From Gammaproteobacteria bacterium (GTDB taxonomy: Bacteria; Pseudomonadota; Gammaproteobacteria; Pseudomonadales; Porticoccaceae): a stretch of 64,000 nt of DNA. Shown here in pieces: positions 21,451 to 30,313 of the stretch (positions are counted from its first letter, which is position 1; the number at the start of each line of letters is the position of its first letter). A program made the position numbers and the translations under genes. The notes under the pieces were generated by a model. That model was given only the letters and a program-made list of their open reading frames with translations. It was not told the DNA's origin and ran no database searches. The DNA is taken from positions 6,537-70,536 of the forward strand of contig JACPPB010000005.1 of NCBI GenBank assembly GCA_016191205.1, in the 5' to 3' direction.

Positions 21451-23403
21451 TCAGCGGGGTTCGGGACGGCCCAGCAAAAATCCCTGGCCGGCATCGACGC
21501 CGAGTCCGGCACAGGTGCTCCATTCGGCTTCCTGCTCGATGCCTTCGACCAGCAAGGGAATCTCCCGAGCCCGCATCAACTCGGCCATGAATTTCAGGTA
21601 AAACTGATTATCGCGATGCTGGTCGATATCGCGGGTGATGCTCCGGTGGATTTTGACATGCGCCAGCGGCAGGCTGCCCAGATAAGCAAAATTCGACGAT
21701 TCCAGTCCAAAGTGATCAAGCGCAAGACCGCTGCCGTGGGCGCCCACCAGGCGCTGAAAGTCGCGCGTGGCACCTTCGGCGACGGCCAGTGCCCGCTCCG
21801 GCACCTCGAATACCAGGCGGTTGGCGAGCGCCCGGTTGACCGCCAGAAACTCCCCCAACCAACCGTGAAAACCGGCCGACTGAACCGACTGGATGCTGAG
21901 ATTCACCGCGTACATCGGCAAATCGAGGTCGGTGCGCACGGCCAGCAGTTCCAGCACCAGGCGATCATAGGCAGCGGCGCGCCCGACCCGCTCCACCATC
22001 GGCAGCAATACACCCGCGGCAATGGCGTGCACCTCCGCCTCGGTCCGCATCCGGCTGTAGACCTCGCAGCCGATTAGATTGCGTCCCGGCACGCCCACCG
22101 TGGGCTGATAGAGCAATTCGAGGGCACGCCGCTCCAGCAGGCGCTCGATCAGATCGATCCAGTCGAAGCCTGGACGCGACACCAGCGGAATCGCACCGGT
22201 ATCAGCGGCGCCATGGAGAAGGTAATTGGGCACTGCCCCGGGGGCAACCTGGCGCAACGCCTGATCCGCCTCCCCCAGCAAATCGGTTTCACGGTCGATG
22301 GCCGGACTGTAGCTGTAGCCCATGCGAAACCGCGGCGGAAGCCTTTCCCGATGTGGAAAAGCCACGGCTTCGGCGCAGCGCAGCGCGCGCAGCGCCGCAA
22401 CGCCTGCCTCCCGGGCATCCAGATCAGCGACAAAAACCGCGAATTCGGCGCCCTGCCGGCGCGCCACCAAGGCTCCGGGATACTGCGCCATGCCTGCCTG
22501 CAAGCCATCGCCGATCGCTGCCAGCAGCGTGTTGCCCTCCGTGCGGCCGGCCAGATCATTGATCCGCGCGAGATCATCCAGCGCGATGATCGCCAGCATC
22601 CCGCGCCGCGCTTCCATGTGGTCGGCGACGAGGGCATTCATCTGCGCATCGAAGTCCGCGCGATTGGCGAGACCTGTCACCGGGTCAACCGCCGCGGCGC
22701 GCCGCAGGTCCGCAATCATGCCCGCCTGACTCGCGAACAGTTGACCCAGGCGCTGCGCCATGCGGTTCATGGCATCGACGACGGACCGCAACTCGCGCGC
22801 ACGTGGCAGCGCGTCCTGGACAACGAACCGCTGCTCGCGAATGGCATCCGCCTGCGCTTCAATGCGCCGCAGTGGTCGCAGCAGCCAGCGCAATCCCATG
22901 ATGCCAAGCCCGCAAAACAGAATCGCGGCCACGGTGAACCACAGCAATTGCTCCCATGCCAACTGCCATAGCTGGCTATAGGTCTGGCCCGGATTGCTCA
23001 CCACCACCACCTCGCCCAGGCGGTTCCAGCCGGTCGATACCTCGGCACGACCGGTGTACTCGGGCAACGCCATCAGCGCGACAAACCAGTCCGGTACGCC
23101 GAGATCCCGTACCGGAAACTCCCTCGCCAAACGAATATCGCCCCCGGGCCCCAGGAACTGGATGTGCTGGTAATACCCGCCATCGGAAATGGCGTTAAAC
23201 AGCACTTCCTGGAGCGTCGGATCCGCAGCGATGTCCCCTTGAGACAACGCCAGCGCGATGGACGTCGCCGCGTCCTGAGCATGCACCGCCATCTGCTGCG
23301 CCACCAGGGCACGCGTATTGGAGAGACTGATCGCGCTGTTGACGCCATACAGCAACAGCGTCAGCGTCAGCACGGCCAACACCAACTGTCGAAAAAGAGT
23401 CAC
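21451..23403 (-). CDS. lapD: LapD-like c-di-GMP receptor (periplasmic LapD/MoxY domain, HAMP, degenerate GGDEF and EAL); start uncertain
   Basis: 'LFRQLVLAVLTLTLLLYGVNSAISLSNTRALVAQQM'; degenerate 'RRQGAEF' and 'GCEVYSR'; divergent from lapG. Confidence 0.85.
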   Translation of the reverse strand: MTLFRQLVLAVLTLTLLLYGVNSAISLSNTRALVAQQMAVHAQDAATSIALALSQGDIAADPTLQEVLFNAISDGGYYQHIQFLGPGGDIRLAREFPVRDLGVPDWFVALMALPEYTGRAEVSTGWNRLGEVVVVSNPGQTYSQLWQLAWEQLLWFTVAAILFCGLGIMGLRWLLRPLRRIEAQADAIREQRFVVQDALPRARELRSVVDAMNRMAQRLGQLFASQAGMIADLRRAAAVDPVTGLANRADFDAQMNALVADHMEARRGMLAIIALDDLARINDLAGRTEGNTLLAAIGDGLQAGMAQYPGALVARRQGAEFAVFVADLDAREAGVAALRALRCAEAVAFPHRERLPPRFRMGYSYSPAIDRETDLLGEADQALRQVAPGAVPNYLLHGAADTGAIPLVSRPGFDWIDLIERLLERRALELLYQPTVGVPGRNLIGCEVYSRMRTEAEVHAIAAGVLLPMVERVGRAAAYDRLVLELLAVRTDLDLPMYAVNLSIQSVQSAGFHGWLGEFLAVNRALANRLVFEVPERALAVAEGATRDFQRLVGAHGSGLALDHFGLESSNFAYLGSLPLAHVKIHRSITRDIDQHRDNQFYLKFMAELMRAREIPLLVEGIEQEAEWSTCAGLGVDAGQGFLLGRPEPR

Positions 23404-23531
23404 GCGCGCACCTGTCAAAAGGGATCGCGGCAGTCTAGCCAAACGTGCGGAACATTGCCAAATGCGCGCCCTGTCACAGTTCGGCAGTGACATCGGCGGC
23501 GCAACCGCGGCCCGGTGCTAGCATCGCGCGC

Positions 23532-24221
23532 ATGGGCAAATTCTCCCGTTCAATACTGAACTCGGCTGTCACCCGGCGTGGCTGCGCGCTGTTGTTGATA
23601 TGCGCTTGCGTTCTGCCGGGAACCACCACCCACGCCGACCCGGCACTGGTCGACTGGAACGAATCGACTCGGTTTGACGACTGGTATGTGCAGGGCAGTG
23701 CGGCCCGACTGCAACGCTGGAAAGATATCATCGTCAGCGGTCAGCACCTTGATGAAGCGGAAAAATTGCGTCTGGCAAACGATTTCTTCAACGGCGCCCG
23801 CTTCGTGTCCGACGAGGAGCTCTACGGCGTCGCGGATTACTGGGCGACGCCCACGGAATTCATCGAGCACGACGCCGGCGACTGCGAGGATTTCGCCATC
23901 GCCAAGTACTTCACGCTGAAAGCGATGGGCATGGATGTCGCGAAACTGCGCATAACCTACGTGAAGTCGCTGACCCTCAATCAGGCCCACATGGTGTTGG
24001 CCTATTACCCGACGCCGGATGCCGAACCGCTGATTCTCGACAACCTCAACCTCCTCATCAAGCCAGCCAGCGAACGCGCCGATCTGCGCCCGGTGTACAG
24101 CTTCAACGCCGAGGCGCTGTGGCTCTCACGCACCCGCAACGAGCAGATCAAGACCGGAAGCCCCTCGCAACTGGAACAATGGCGCCAGATGGTGGCGCGC
24201 CTGGATTCCGAATTGCGTTAA
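23532..24221 (+). CDS. lapG: LapG-like transglutaminase-type cysteine protease
   Basis: 'HDAGDCEDFAIAKYFTLKAMG' Cys, 'QAHMVLAYYP' His, 'LILDNLN' Asp; signal peptide. Confidence 0.9.
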   Translation: MGKFSRSILNSAVTRRGCALLLICACVLPGTTTHADPALVDWNESTRFDDWYVQGSAARLQRWKDIIVSGQHLDEAEKLRLANDFFNGARFVSDEELYGVADYWATPTEFIEHDAGDCEDFAIAKYFTLKAMGMDVAKLRITYVKSLTLNQAHMVLAYYPTPDAEPLILDNLNLLIKPASERADLRPVYSFNAEALWLSRTRNEQIKTGSPSQLEQWRQMVARLDSELR

Positions 24222-24260
24222 ACCGCCACTGCCGCGCCCAACCGTGGCCGACGACGCTGG

Positions 24261-25055
24261 TTATGCGGGAACACTGGCAACACCAGCAACTATGTCGAGT
24301 GCCCGTAATTCATCGAGTAGTTGCGCGCCAGCCGCCACCACGGCGTCGACATCCTCCCGTCCCAACTCATCGGCAATCTGTCGCAACACGGCAGCGCCGG
24401 TGCGGACTGGCGGCGCCGTCGGTGCGGACTGCAACAGAGCCAGCAGGCGGGCGGTGACCGCATTGGCTTCCAGGAATTTCACCTCGTCGCCGCGATTGCG
24501 GTACACCACCAGAAAAGTAGGCTGCGCCGGCGGCACGTCCGGTTGGTAAGCCTGCCCCAGCCGATGCACGGGATAGCGGTAGGAAAGGCTCCACGCCAGC
24601 GGTGACACCAGCGGCCGCCCGGACAGCAAATCTCCCGCGGGATCGACGCCGGCCACCGGATAGTCGATCTCCGCTACATCCAGCGCCAGCTCCACCCACT
24701 CGTAATGCGCCAGCTCCAGCAGGAAATCGGGATCGCCGGCGGCGGGTTCGTATTCGTTCTGAAGATACGCGATGAATTCGCGGCCGATCTCGAGAAAATA
24801 CGGCGCTTCCGCACGATGCCGGGCCATGAAGTCCCGCACCAGGGCGTCGGTTCGCGACGAACCCAGGATATCGCACAGCACCGGGAAGCCGCTGCGGATA
24901 AAGCCCGCGATGTTGTTGAAAACGAGCTCCCGGTAAATCCGCAGGCGCCGCGGTTCGACATCGGCTGGCGCCGGATGGCGATCGGGATCGCGCAGATGGG
25001 CGACAAACTGGCGCTGCACACGCTGAAACTCCGGCACCGCAGCGCAATCGCTCAT
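24261..25055 (-). CDS. hvfC: DUF2063 family protein, HvfC-like RiPP recognition partner
   Basis: '[44 protein letters not shown]' DUF2063 signature; overlaps the DUF692 gene. Confidence 0.85.
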   Translation of the reverse strand: MSDCAAVPEFQRVQRQFVAHLRDPDRHPAPADVEPRRLRIYRELVFNNIAGFIRSGFPVLCDILGSSRTDALVRDFMARHRAEAPYFLEIGREFIAYLQNEYEPAAGDPDFLLELAHYEWVELALDVAEIDYPVAGVDPAGDLLSGRPLVSPLAWSLSYRYPVHRLGQAYQPDVPPAQPTFLVVYRNRGDEVKFLEANAVTARLLALLQSAPTAPPVRTGAAVLRQIADELGREDVDAVVAAGAQLLDELRALDIVAGVASVPA

Positions 25056-25906
25056 GCCATTGCCAGCGTCGGACGTCGCGCGGCCAAAGCCGTCGCCTGG
25101 ATCGCGCCGATCCTGGCGACTTCCGCGAGGAGCAGTTCCACCGGAGGAAGATTGAAGTCGCGCTCAAGCAGCGTCGGAAAAACGCCAAAGCGCCGATAGG
25201 CCGATTGCAGCAGCGCCCACACCGGATCGATCACGTCGGCACCGTGGGTATCCACGAGCAGATCCTCGGCTTCCACGAAATGGCCGGCGATGTGCCCATA
25301 GGCAATGCGCGCGCCGGGAATCCGCGCCAGGAACGCTTCCGGGTCATAACCGTGATTGACGCTGTTGACATAGACGTTGTTGATGTCGAGCAGCAGATCG
25401 CAATCCGCTTCCATCAGTACCGCGTTGAGAAACTCGATCTCGCTCATGTCGCACAGCGGCGCGGCATAGTAGGAGACGTTTTCGATGGCGATGCGGCGTT
25501 CGAGCATATCCTGCACCTGCCGGATACGCGCCGCCACGTGGCGGACGGCCTCGGCGGTGAAGGGCATCGGCAACAGGTCGTAGAGATGGCCCTGATCGCT
25601 ACAGTAGCTCAGGTGTTCCGAGTAACAGAGGACACGATGGCGCCGGAGAAATCCCTTGATCCCGGCAAGCAAATCCCGGTCGAGCGCATCGGCGGAGCCC
25701 AGGGACAGGGACAAGCCGTGGCAGACGAAGGGAAAGCGCTCGGTATATTCCGCCAACTGACGTCCGAGGCGGCCACCGACACGAATCCAGTTCTCGGGCG
25801 CGACCTCCAGAAACTGCACGTCCGCGGCGGTGCGGGACGACAGCGGACCCAGAAGGGTCCGCCGCAGCCCCAGACCAGCGCCCGCCAGCGGGATCGAGGC
25901 CGACAT
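25052..25906 (-). CDS. hvfB: DUF692 multinuclear iron-dependent oxidase (MNIO), HvfB-like
   Basis: '[33 protein letters not shown]', '[21 protein letters not shown]', 'GHIAGH' DUF692 motifs. Confidence 0.9.
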   Translation of the reverse strand: MSASIPLAGAGLGLRRTLLGPLSSRTAADVQFLEVAPENWIRVGGRLGRQLAEYTERFPFVCHGLSLSLGSADALDRDLLAGIKGFLRRHRVLCYSEHLSYCSDQGHLYDLLPMPFTAEAVRHVAARIRQVQDMLERRIAIENVSYYAAPLCDMSEIEFLNAVLMEADCDLLLDINNVYVNSVNHGYDPEAFLARIPGARIAYGHIAGHFVEAEDLLVDTHGADVIDPVWALLQSAYRRFGVFPTLLERDFNLPPVELLLAEVARIGAIQATALAARRPTLAMA

Positions 25907-25914
25907 TTCAGGAC

Positions 25915-26259
25915 TCAGGGCTTGACGTCGGAGCCTGCCGGTTTGGTGTCGGACTCCGCGGCCTTGCCTTCCGCCTCGGCTTTGGCCGCGGCTTTGCCGC
26001 CTCCACACTTGCCCTCGGCCGCCGTCTTGGCCTTCTCCCCGCCACAATTGCCCTCGTGCGCTTTCTTCATGCTTTCGCCGCACTTGCCCTCGCCGCACTT
26101 GCCCTCGGTCATGGCCTTCTCGGCGAGGTTGTAGCCGCCGCTGAGGCTGTTGGCGTGAAAGGGATTTTCCGCCGCCTGCGCCAGCGGCGCCAGAGTGACC
26201 GATGCGAGGAAAGCGGCGCCGACGGCCGCGGCGATGGGCTTTTTCGTTTGTGTTGCCAT
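25915..26259 (-). CDS. hvfA: HvfA-like RiPP precursor with signal peptide and EGKCG-type repeats
   Basis: Leader '...[54 protein letters not shown]...AEGKCGGGK'; adjacent to hvfB/hvfC. Confidence 0.9.
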   Translation of the reverse strand: MATQTKKPIAAAVGAAFLASVTLAPLAQAAENPFHANSLSGGYNLAEKAMTEGKCGEGKCGESMKKAHEGNCGGEKAKTAAEGKCGGGKAAAKAEAEGKAAESDTKPAGSDVKP

Positions 26260-26609
26260 GATGGATATCCTTTGGTTGTTGGCGCCAGATCATGAGTGCC
26301 AGGTTATTGGCGCAGTGTTGGTCGCCGTGACGGCCACCCTCTTACACTCAGGGGCCGGAGGTATGATTGACGCGGCAAGGGAAAGTTGCAACCGCGTGGG
26401 AAGCTGCGCTGGGAATTGTTACGCTGATTCAGCTCTGGAGCAGGACCCCGTCCGGAACGACGACACCAGCTCCTATCGCGCCGTGCGCGGCGACCAAGAA
26501 CACCTGGGCGAAGCCGCCAAGCTAAGCTTCAAGTGCACCGTGATCGGCAAATCGCCGAAGGGAAGGCCACAGAATTCAGAAGGGTTACTACTGCCCTACC
26601 TAGATTTCG

Positions 26610-26843
26610 CTAATGTTGCTTCTTGCCAGACAGCATCCGGTGAGCACGCTCGATGCGGTCTCTCAGGCTATCCTGGAAACGCTTGTCGCGCTTGCGTTCC
26701 TCGATGTGTTCGGCAATCGCTGCGCGAATGACTTCTGAGATCGGCTGGTTGTCGACCGTCGCGACAGTCTCCAAATCCTCGGCCTGCTCGGGAGATAAAC
26801 GGATGGTCATGGACTTGGCAGGTTTCATAGTTTGATTGTGCAA
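26610..26843 (-). CDS. Ribbon-helix-helix (CopG/Arc-type) DNA-binding protein
   Basis: 'SMTIRLSPEQAEDLETVATVDNQPISEVIRAAIAEHIEERKRD' RHH pattern; divergent from the Ubl operon. Confidence 0.8.
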   Translation of the reverse strand: MHNQTMKPAKSMTIRLSPEQAEDLETVATVDNQPISEVIRAAIAEHIEERKRDKRFQDSLRDRIERAHRMLSGKKQH

Positions 26844-26879
26844 CTAGTGCGCTGCAGGTTGCAAGTACCATTAGCAATT

Positions 26880-26901
26880 GGTATATTGATACCGTGGTAT
26901 C
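26880..26901. promoter_or_regulatory. Palindromic operator candidate upstream of the Ubl operon
   Basis: GGTATATTGATACCGTGGTATC contains the perfect inverted repeat GATACC-GT-GGTATC (26888-26901) plus an upstream GGTAT half-site. Confidence 0.55.
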
Positions 26902-26918
26902 ACTAAAGGAGAGGCGCC

Positions 26919-27209
26919 ATGCCTAGCGAACACAAGTCAGATCACAGCGAAAACAAACCCCATCCGAAGGGCTTTCATATCCAAATCGACCGTACTCAGT
27001 ACGAAGTCCACGACGCTGAGATGACCGGTGCGCAGTTGCGCCAGGTCCCGCCGACCCCGATCTCCCCCGAGCGCGACCTGTTCGAGGTCGTACCGGGCCA
27101 CCCCGACCGCAAGATTGAGAACGACGATGTCGTCGAGATTCGCAACGGCCTACGGTTCTTCACGGCTCCCGGCACCATCAACCCCGGCCGAAGCCTCGGT
27201 CGCAGCTAA
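26919..27209 (+). CDS. Multiubiquitin-domain (beta-grasp Ubl) protein, single domain copy
   Basis: 'KGFHIQIDRTQYEVHDAEMTGAQLRQ...DLFEVVPGHPDRKIENDDVVEIRNGLRFFTAPGTINPG' multiubiquitin-family pattern. Confidence 0.85.
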   Translation: MPSEHKSDHSENKPHPKGFHIQIDRTQYEVHDAEMTGAQLRQVPPTPISPERDLFEVVPGHPDRKIENDDVVEIRNGLRFFTAPGTINPGRSLGRS

Positions 27210-27227
27210 AAACCGGAGCAGCCTGAC

Positions 27228-27620
27228 GTGAGCCTCCCCGAAGCCGATACGGAATACCTGAACCAACGCGGCATTGCCCACGAGGTGACGAGCGAGTCGG
27301 GCATGACTTGCGTGGTGTTCCCAAGTTGGCCGCTCCCCGCCGGCTTCGACCATGGCATAGCGGACTTGCTGATTCGACTGGGCCCCGGTTACCCCGACGT
27401 GCATCCAGACATGTGGTGGTTCGACCCGCCGGTACGGCTTGCCAATGGTCAGTCGCTCCCGCAAACCGAGGTGTTCGAACCGCACCTTGGCCGATCGTGG
27501 CAGCGATGGTCCCGTCACCTTAGCGAGGGGCACTGGCAGTCCGGCGTCGATTGCCTAGAGAGTTTCATGGCTCTGATCCGACGACACCTCGAACAAAGCG
27601 CGCCCGAGAAGGTCGTATGA
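27228..27620 (+). CDS. Prokaryotic E2 (UBC-like) family protein
   Basis: 'DLLIRLGPGYPDVHPDMWWFDPPVRLANGQ...GRSWQRWSRHLSEGHWQSGVDCLESFMALIRRHL'; located between Ubl and E1. Confidence 0.8.
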   Translation: MSLPEADTEYLNQRGIAHEVTSESGMTCVVFPSWPLPAGFDHGIADLLIRLGPGYPDVHPDMWWFDPPVRLANGQSLPQTEVFEPHLGRSWQRWSRHLSEGHWQSGVDCLESFMALIRRHLEQSAPEKVV

Positions 27621-28999
27621 CGGTCTCGCTAGTAGTACCCGAGCACCTCGCTACTGAGCTTCTTGAGGCCGCTACTGCTGAGGTTGAGACAGCCGGTGTG
27701 CTGCTGGCTCGGCTAGTCCTTACGCCGGCGGGCCATATCCGCCTGCTCGCCCGCGTCATTCATTGGGTACCCGACGACGCCTATTTGGTACGCGAGGTCG
27801 AGGCCCTGAGCATCTCATCCAACGGTTACGTGCCCGCGTTGGGCGCAGCCGAGGCCGATCGGTCGGTCCCAATCTGGCTGCACACGCATCCAGGTGAAGG
27901 ATCTTCACCAAGACCTAGCAGGCACGACGAGATTGTCGACCAGGAGTTAACTGAACTCTTTCGACTCCGTTCTGGCAGCCCACTCTACGGCGCTGTGATC
28001 ATCGCCCATGAGGGAAGACATCTCAGATTAACCGGGCACATTGAATCGGACGAGGAGCGGACCGACATCGACCGACTGTGGGTGACTGGGCGACGCTTCG
28101 GGTTGACCGCGAACTGGCTTCACAGGGCGACGCCCCTGCCTGACTACTTCGACCGGAACATCCGCGCCTTCGGGGGAGAAGTCCAGCAGATCCTCGGCGA
28201 CTTGCGCGTCGCCATCGTTGGCTGTGGTGGCACCGGTTCAGCCGTTGCCGAGCAGCTTGTGCGTCTCGGGGTGCGCCACTTCGACCTGTTCGACCCAGAC
28301 ACTCTGACGGCTAGCAACATCACTCGCGTTTATGGGTCATTCCCCGATGACATCGGCCGAGCCAAGATTAACATCGTCGCCGCCCACATTCAGCGGATTG
28401 CGCCGGACGCCGACGTAGCCACGCATCAATCCAAGATCACTCTGGAGGGCACGGCCAGGCACCTGCTGGAGGCCGACATCGTCTTTGGTTGCACAGACGA
28501 CAACGCTGGCCGCCTGGTGCTGTCCCGCGTCGCCTCGTACTTTTTGATGCCCGTGATCGACTGCGGCGTGCTTTTGAGCAGCGGTTTGAGTGGGCAACTC
28601 GATGGCATCGACGGACGCGTGACCGTCTTGGCACCTGGAACCGCTTGCTTGGTCTGCCGCAACCGGATCGACCTTCGGCGCGCCTCCGCCGAAATGCTCG
28701 CGCCCGACGAGCATCGTCGGCTAGCTGATGAGGGCTACGCGCCCGCACTTCCGGGCGTCGAGCCGGCTGTGGTGGCGTACACCACCAAAGTCGCGGCAGC
28801 CGCCGTGGGGGAACTGCTGGAACGCCTCATCCACTACGGCCCTGAACCAGCACCAACCGAGGTGCTGCTTCGTATGCATGAGCGCGAAATCTCGACCAAC
28901 GACCAGGCTCCCCGCAATCGCCACTACTGCCATCCTGCAAGCGGCAAGCTCGGCCTGGGCATTACCGAGCCCTTCTTGGAGCAGACGTGGCAAGCGTGA
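27617..28999 (+). CDS. JAB (MPN/JAMM) - ThiF/E1 fusion protein
   Basis: N-terminal 'ETAGVLLA...WLHTHPGEGSSPRPSRHDE' JAMM-like motif; C-terminal 'VAIVGCGGTGSAVAEQLVRLGVRHFDLFDPDTLTASNITR' E1 fold, 'CLVC'. Confidence 0.9.
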   Translation: MTVSLVVPEHLATELLEAATAEVETAGVLLARLVLTPAGHIRLLARVIHWVPDDAYLVREVEALSISSNGYVPALGAAEADRSVPIWLHTHPGEGSSPRPSRHDEIVDQELTELFRLRSGSPLYGAVIIAHEGRHLRLTGHIESDEERTDIDRLWVTGRRFGLTANWLHRATPLPDYFDRNIRAFGGEVQQILGDLRVAIVGCGGTGSAVAEQLVRLGVRHFDLFDPDTLTASNITRVYGSFPDDIGRAKINIVAAHIQRIAPDADVATHQSKITLEGTARHLLEADIVFGCTDDNAGRLVLSRVASYFLMPVIDCGVLLSSGLSGQLDGIDGRVTVLAPGTACLVCRNRIDLRRASAEMLAPDEHRRLADEGYAPALPGVEPAVVAYTTKVAAAAVGELLERLIHYGPEPAPTEVLLRMHEREISTNDQAPRNRHYCHPASGKLGLGITEPFLEQTWQA

Positions 29000-29349
29000 A
29001 ACACATCGCTTGGTGGCAATGGCTGCCGTTGCCGTGGCGCAAGTGGCGACTCGTCGCCCGCGTGGAAGCGGGTGATGAGGTTCCCGAGCGGCTGCCCTGG
29101 AAAGGTGTTGTCATGGTAGGCCCAGTCGAGCGCCCAACCTGGGTCGCATTCGACTGTCCTTGCGGGCGGGGCCACCGGTTGATGGTAAATCTCGACAAGA
29201 CAAGGCGCCCTGCCTGGCGCGTCGAATTACTGAGCCCGTTTTCGCTCCGTCCGAGCATCGACGACATCACGCCCGAGCGTCGCTGCCACTTCTTCGTGAG
29301 CAAGGGCAAAATCACTTGGGCTCGGGATGAGCGAAGGACCAGCACATGA
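28996..29349 (+). CDS. DUF6527 family protein (possible Zn site CPCGRGH/RRCH)
   Basis: GTG start overlapping the E1 stop; 'GPVERPTWVAFDCPCGRGHRLMVNLD...RRCHFFVSKGKITWA'. Confidence 0.75.
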   Translation: MKHIAWWQWLPLPWRKWRLVARVEAGDEVPERLPWKGVVMVGPVERPTWVAFDCPCGRGHRLMVNLDKTRRPAWRVELLSPFSLRPSIDDITPERRCHFFVSKGKITWARDERRTST

Positions 29350-30308
29350 CCAAAAAGCCAACCCCTGACAAGTCAGACACATCGCCGGAGGGGAACACCG
29401 ACACCGAGAACGTCATCGAGCGTTCTGTGCCCACGCCGACCAAGACGCCGTTCTTCCAAGCCATCAACGCGGAACGCTACCAGCGCCAAGCAATCATCAA
29501 GAACATCCAAGAACGGAGTAGTCGGCGGTTCATCTGCTACGTGTCGGCTAGCGGCTGCGCTATTGACCGCGACGACACCGTGCCCTTCGTCGACCTTCTG
29601 CACAACCTGCCGCCCGGCGAGGACCTCGACCTGTTGCTCCACACCGGGGGCGGCGACATCGACGCAGCCGAGAAGCTGATCTCTATGGTGCGTACTAGGG
29701 TCGGCACGGCGGTGTTGCGCATCATCGTGCCGGACTTCGCCAAGAGCGCCGGCACCTTGATGGTGCTTGGTGCCGACTTCGTCGTGATGAGTGACACGTC
29801 TGAGCTTGGGCCTATCGACCCGCAGATCATCCTGTCCGACGGCAACGGCAACCGCATCCGCCACTCGATCCAGAGCTACCTTGACGCCTACGACGAGCAC
29901 ACGAAGAAGCTCAAAGAGGAGCCCGGCAACGTGGCAGCGCAGATCATGCTTGGCAAACTCGATCCGGCGACGGTCAAGCTGTTCCAGGCGGTGAAAGTCC
30001 GAGCACAGAGGTTCGCCGAAACCCAGCTGACGCGCGGGATGTTCCGTCATCAGGGGAGCAGCAATGCGACGCTGGCGGCAAGCGAACTACTAGACACGAA
30101 ACGTTGGCAGTCCCATGCCCAGATGATCTCGTGGGAGGACGCCCAGGATCCTCGCATCGGGCTAAAGGTTGAGTATCTGGACCCGAAGTCCGACCAGTGG
30201 CAGGAGTACTGGCAGTTGTACTGCCTGCAGCGGCTGGCGGTCCGCGATCGGCAGAAGCTATTCGAGTCCGACTACGTCTCGCTGCTCATCGACGCGCCAG
30301 CAATGTAA
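29346..30308 (+). CDS. Clp-fold serine protease (SDH_sah / SppA-ClpP-like)
   Basis: 'LLLHTGGGDIDAAEKLISMVRTRV...PDFAKSAGTLMVLGADFVVMSDTSELGPIDPQI'. Confidence 0.85.
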   Translation: MTKKPTPDKSDTSPEGNTDTENVIERSVPTPTKTPFFQAINAERYQRQAIIKNIQERSSRRFICYVSASGCAIDRDDTVPFVDLLHNLPPGEDLDLLLHTGGGDIDAAEKLISMVRTRVGTAVLRIIVPDFAKSAGTLMVLGADFVVMSDTSELGPIDPQIILSDGNGNRIRHSIQSYLDAYDEHTKKLKEEPGNVAAQIMLGKLDPATVKLFQAVKVRAQRFAETQLTRGMFRHQGSSNATLAASELLDTKRWQSHAQMISWEDAQDPRIGLKVEYLDPKSDQWQEYWQLYCLQRLAVRDRQKLFESDYVSLLIDAPAM

Positions 30309-30313
30309 AGGCG

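Noticed and set aside
26195-26731. Plus-strand ORF between hvfA and the RHH gene
   Set aside because: No clear domain; overlaps hvfA and the RHH gene antisense. A middle stretch (RNDDTSSYRAVRGDQEHLGEAAKLSFKCTV) could be a mobile-element relic but I cannot support it
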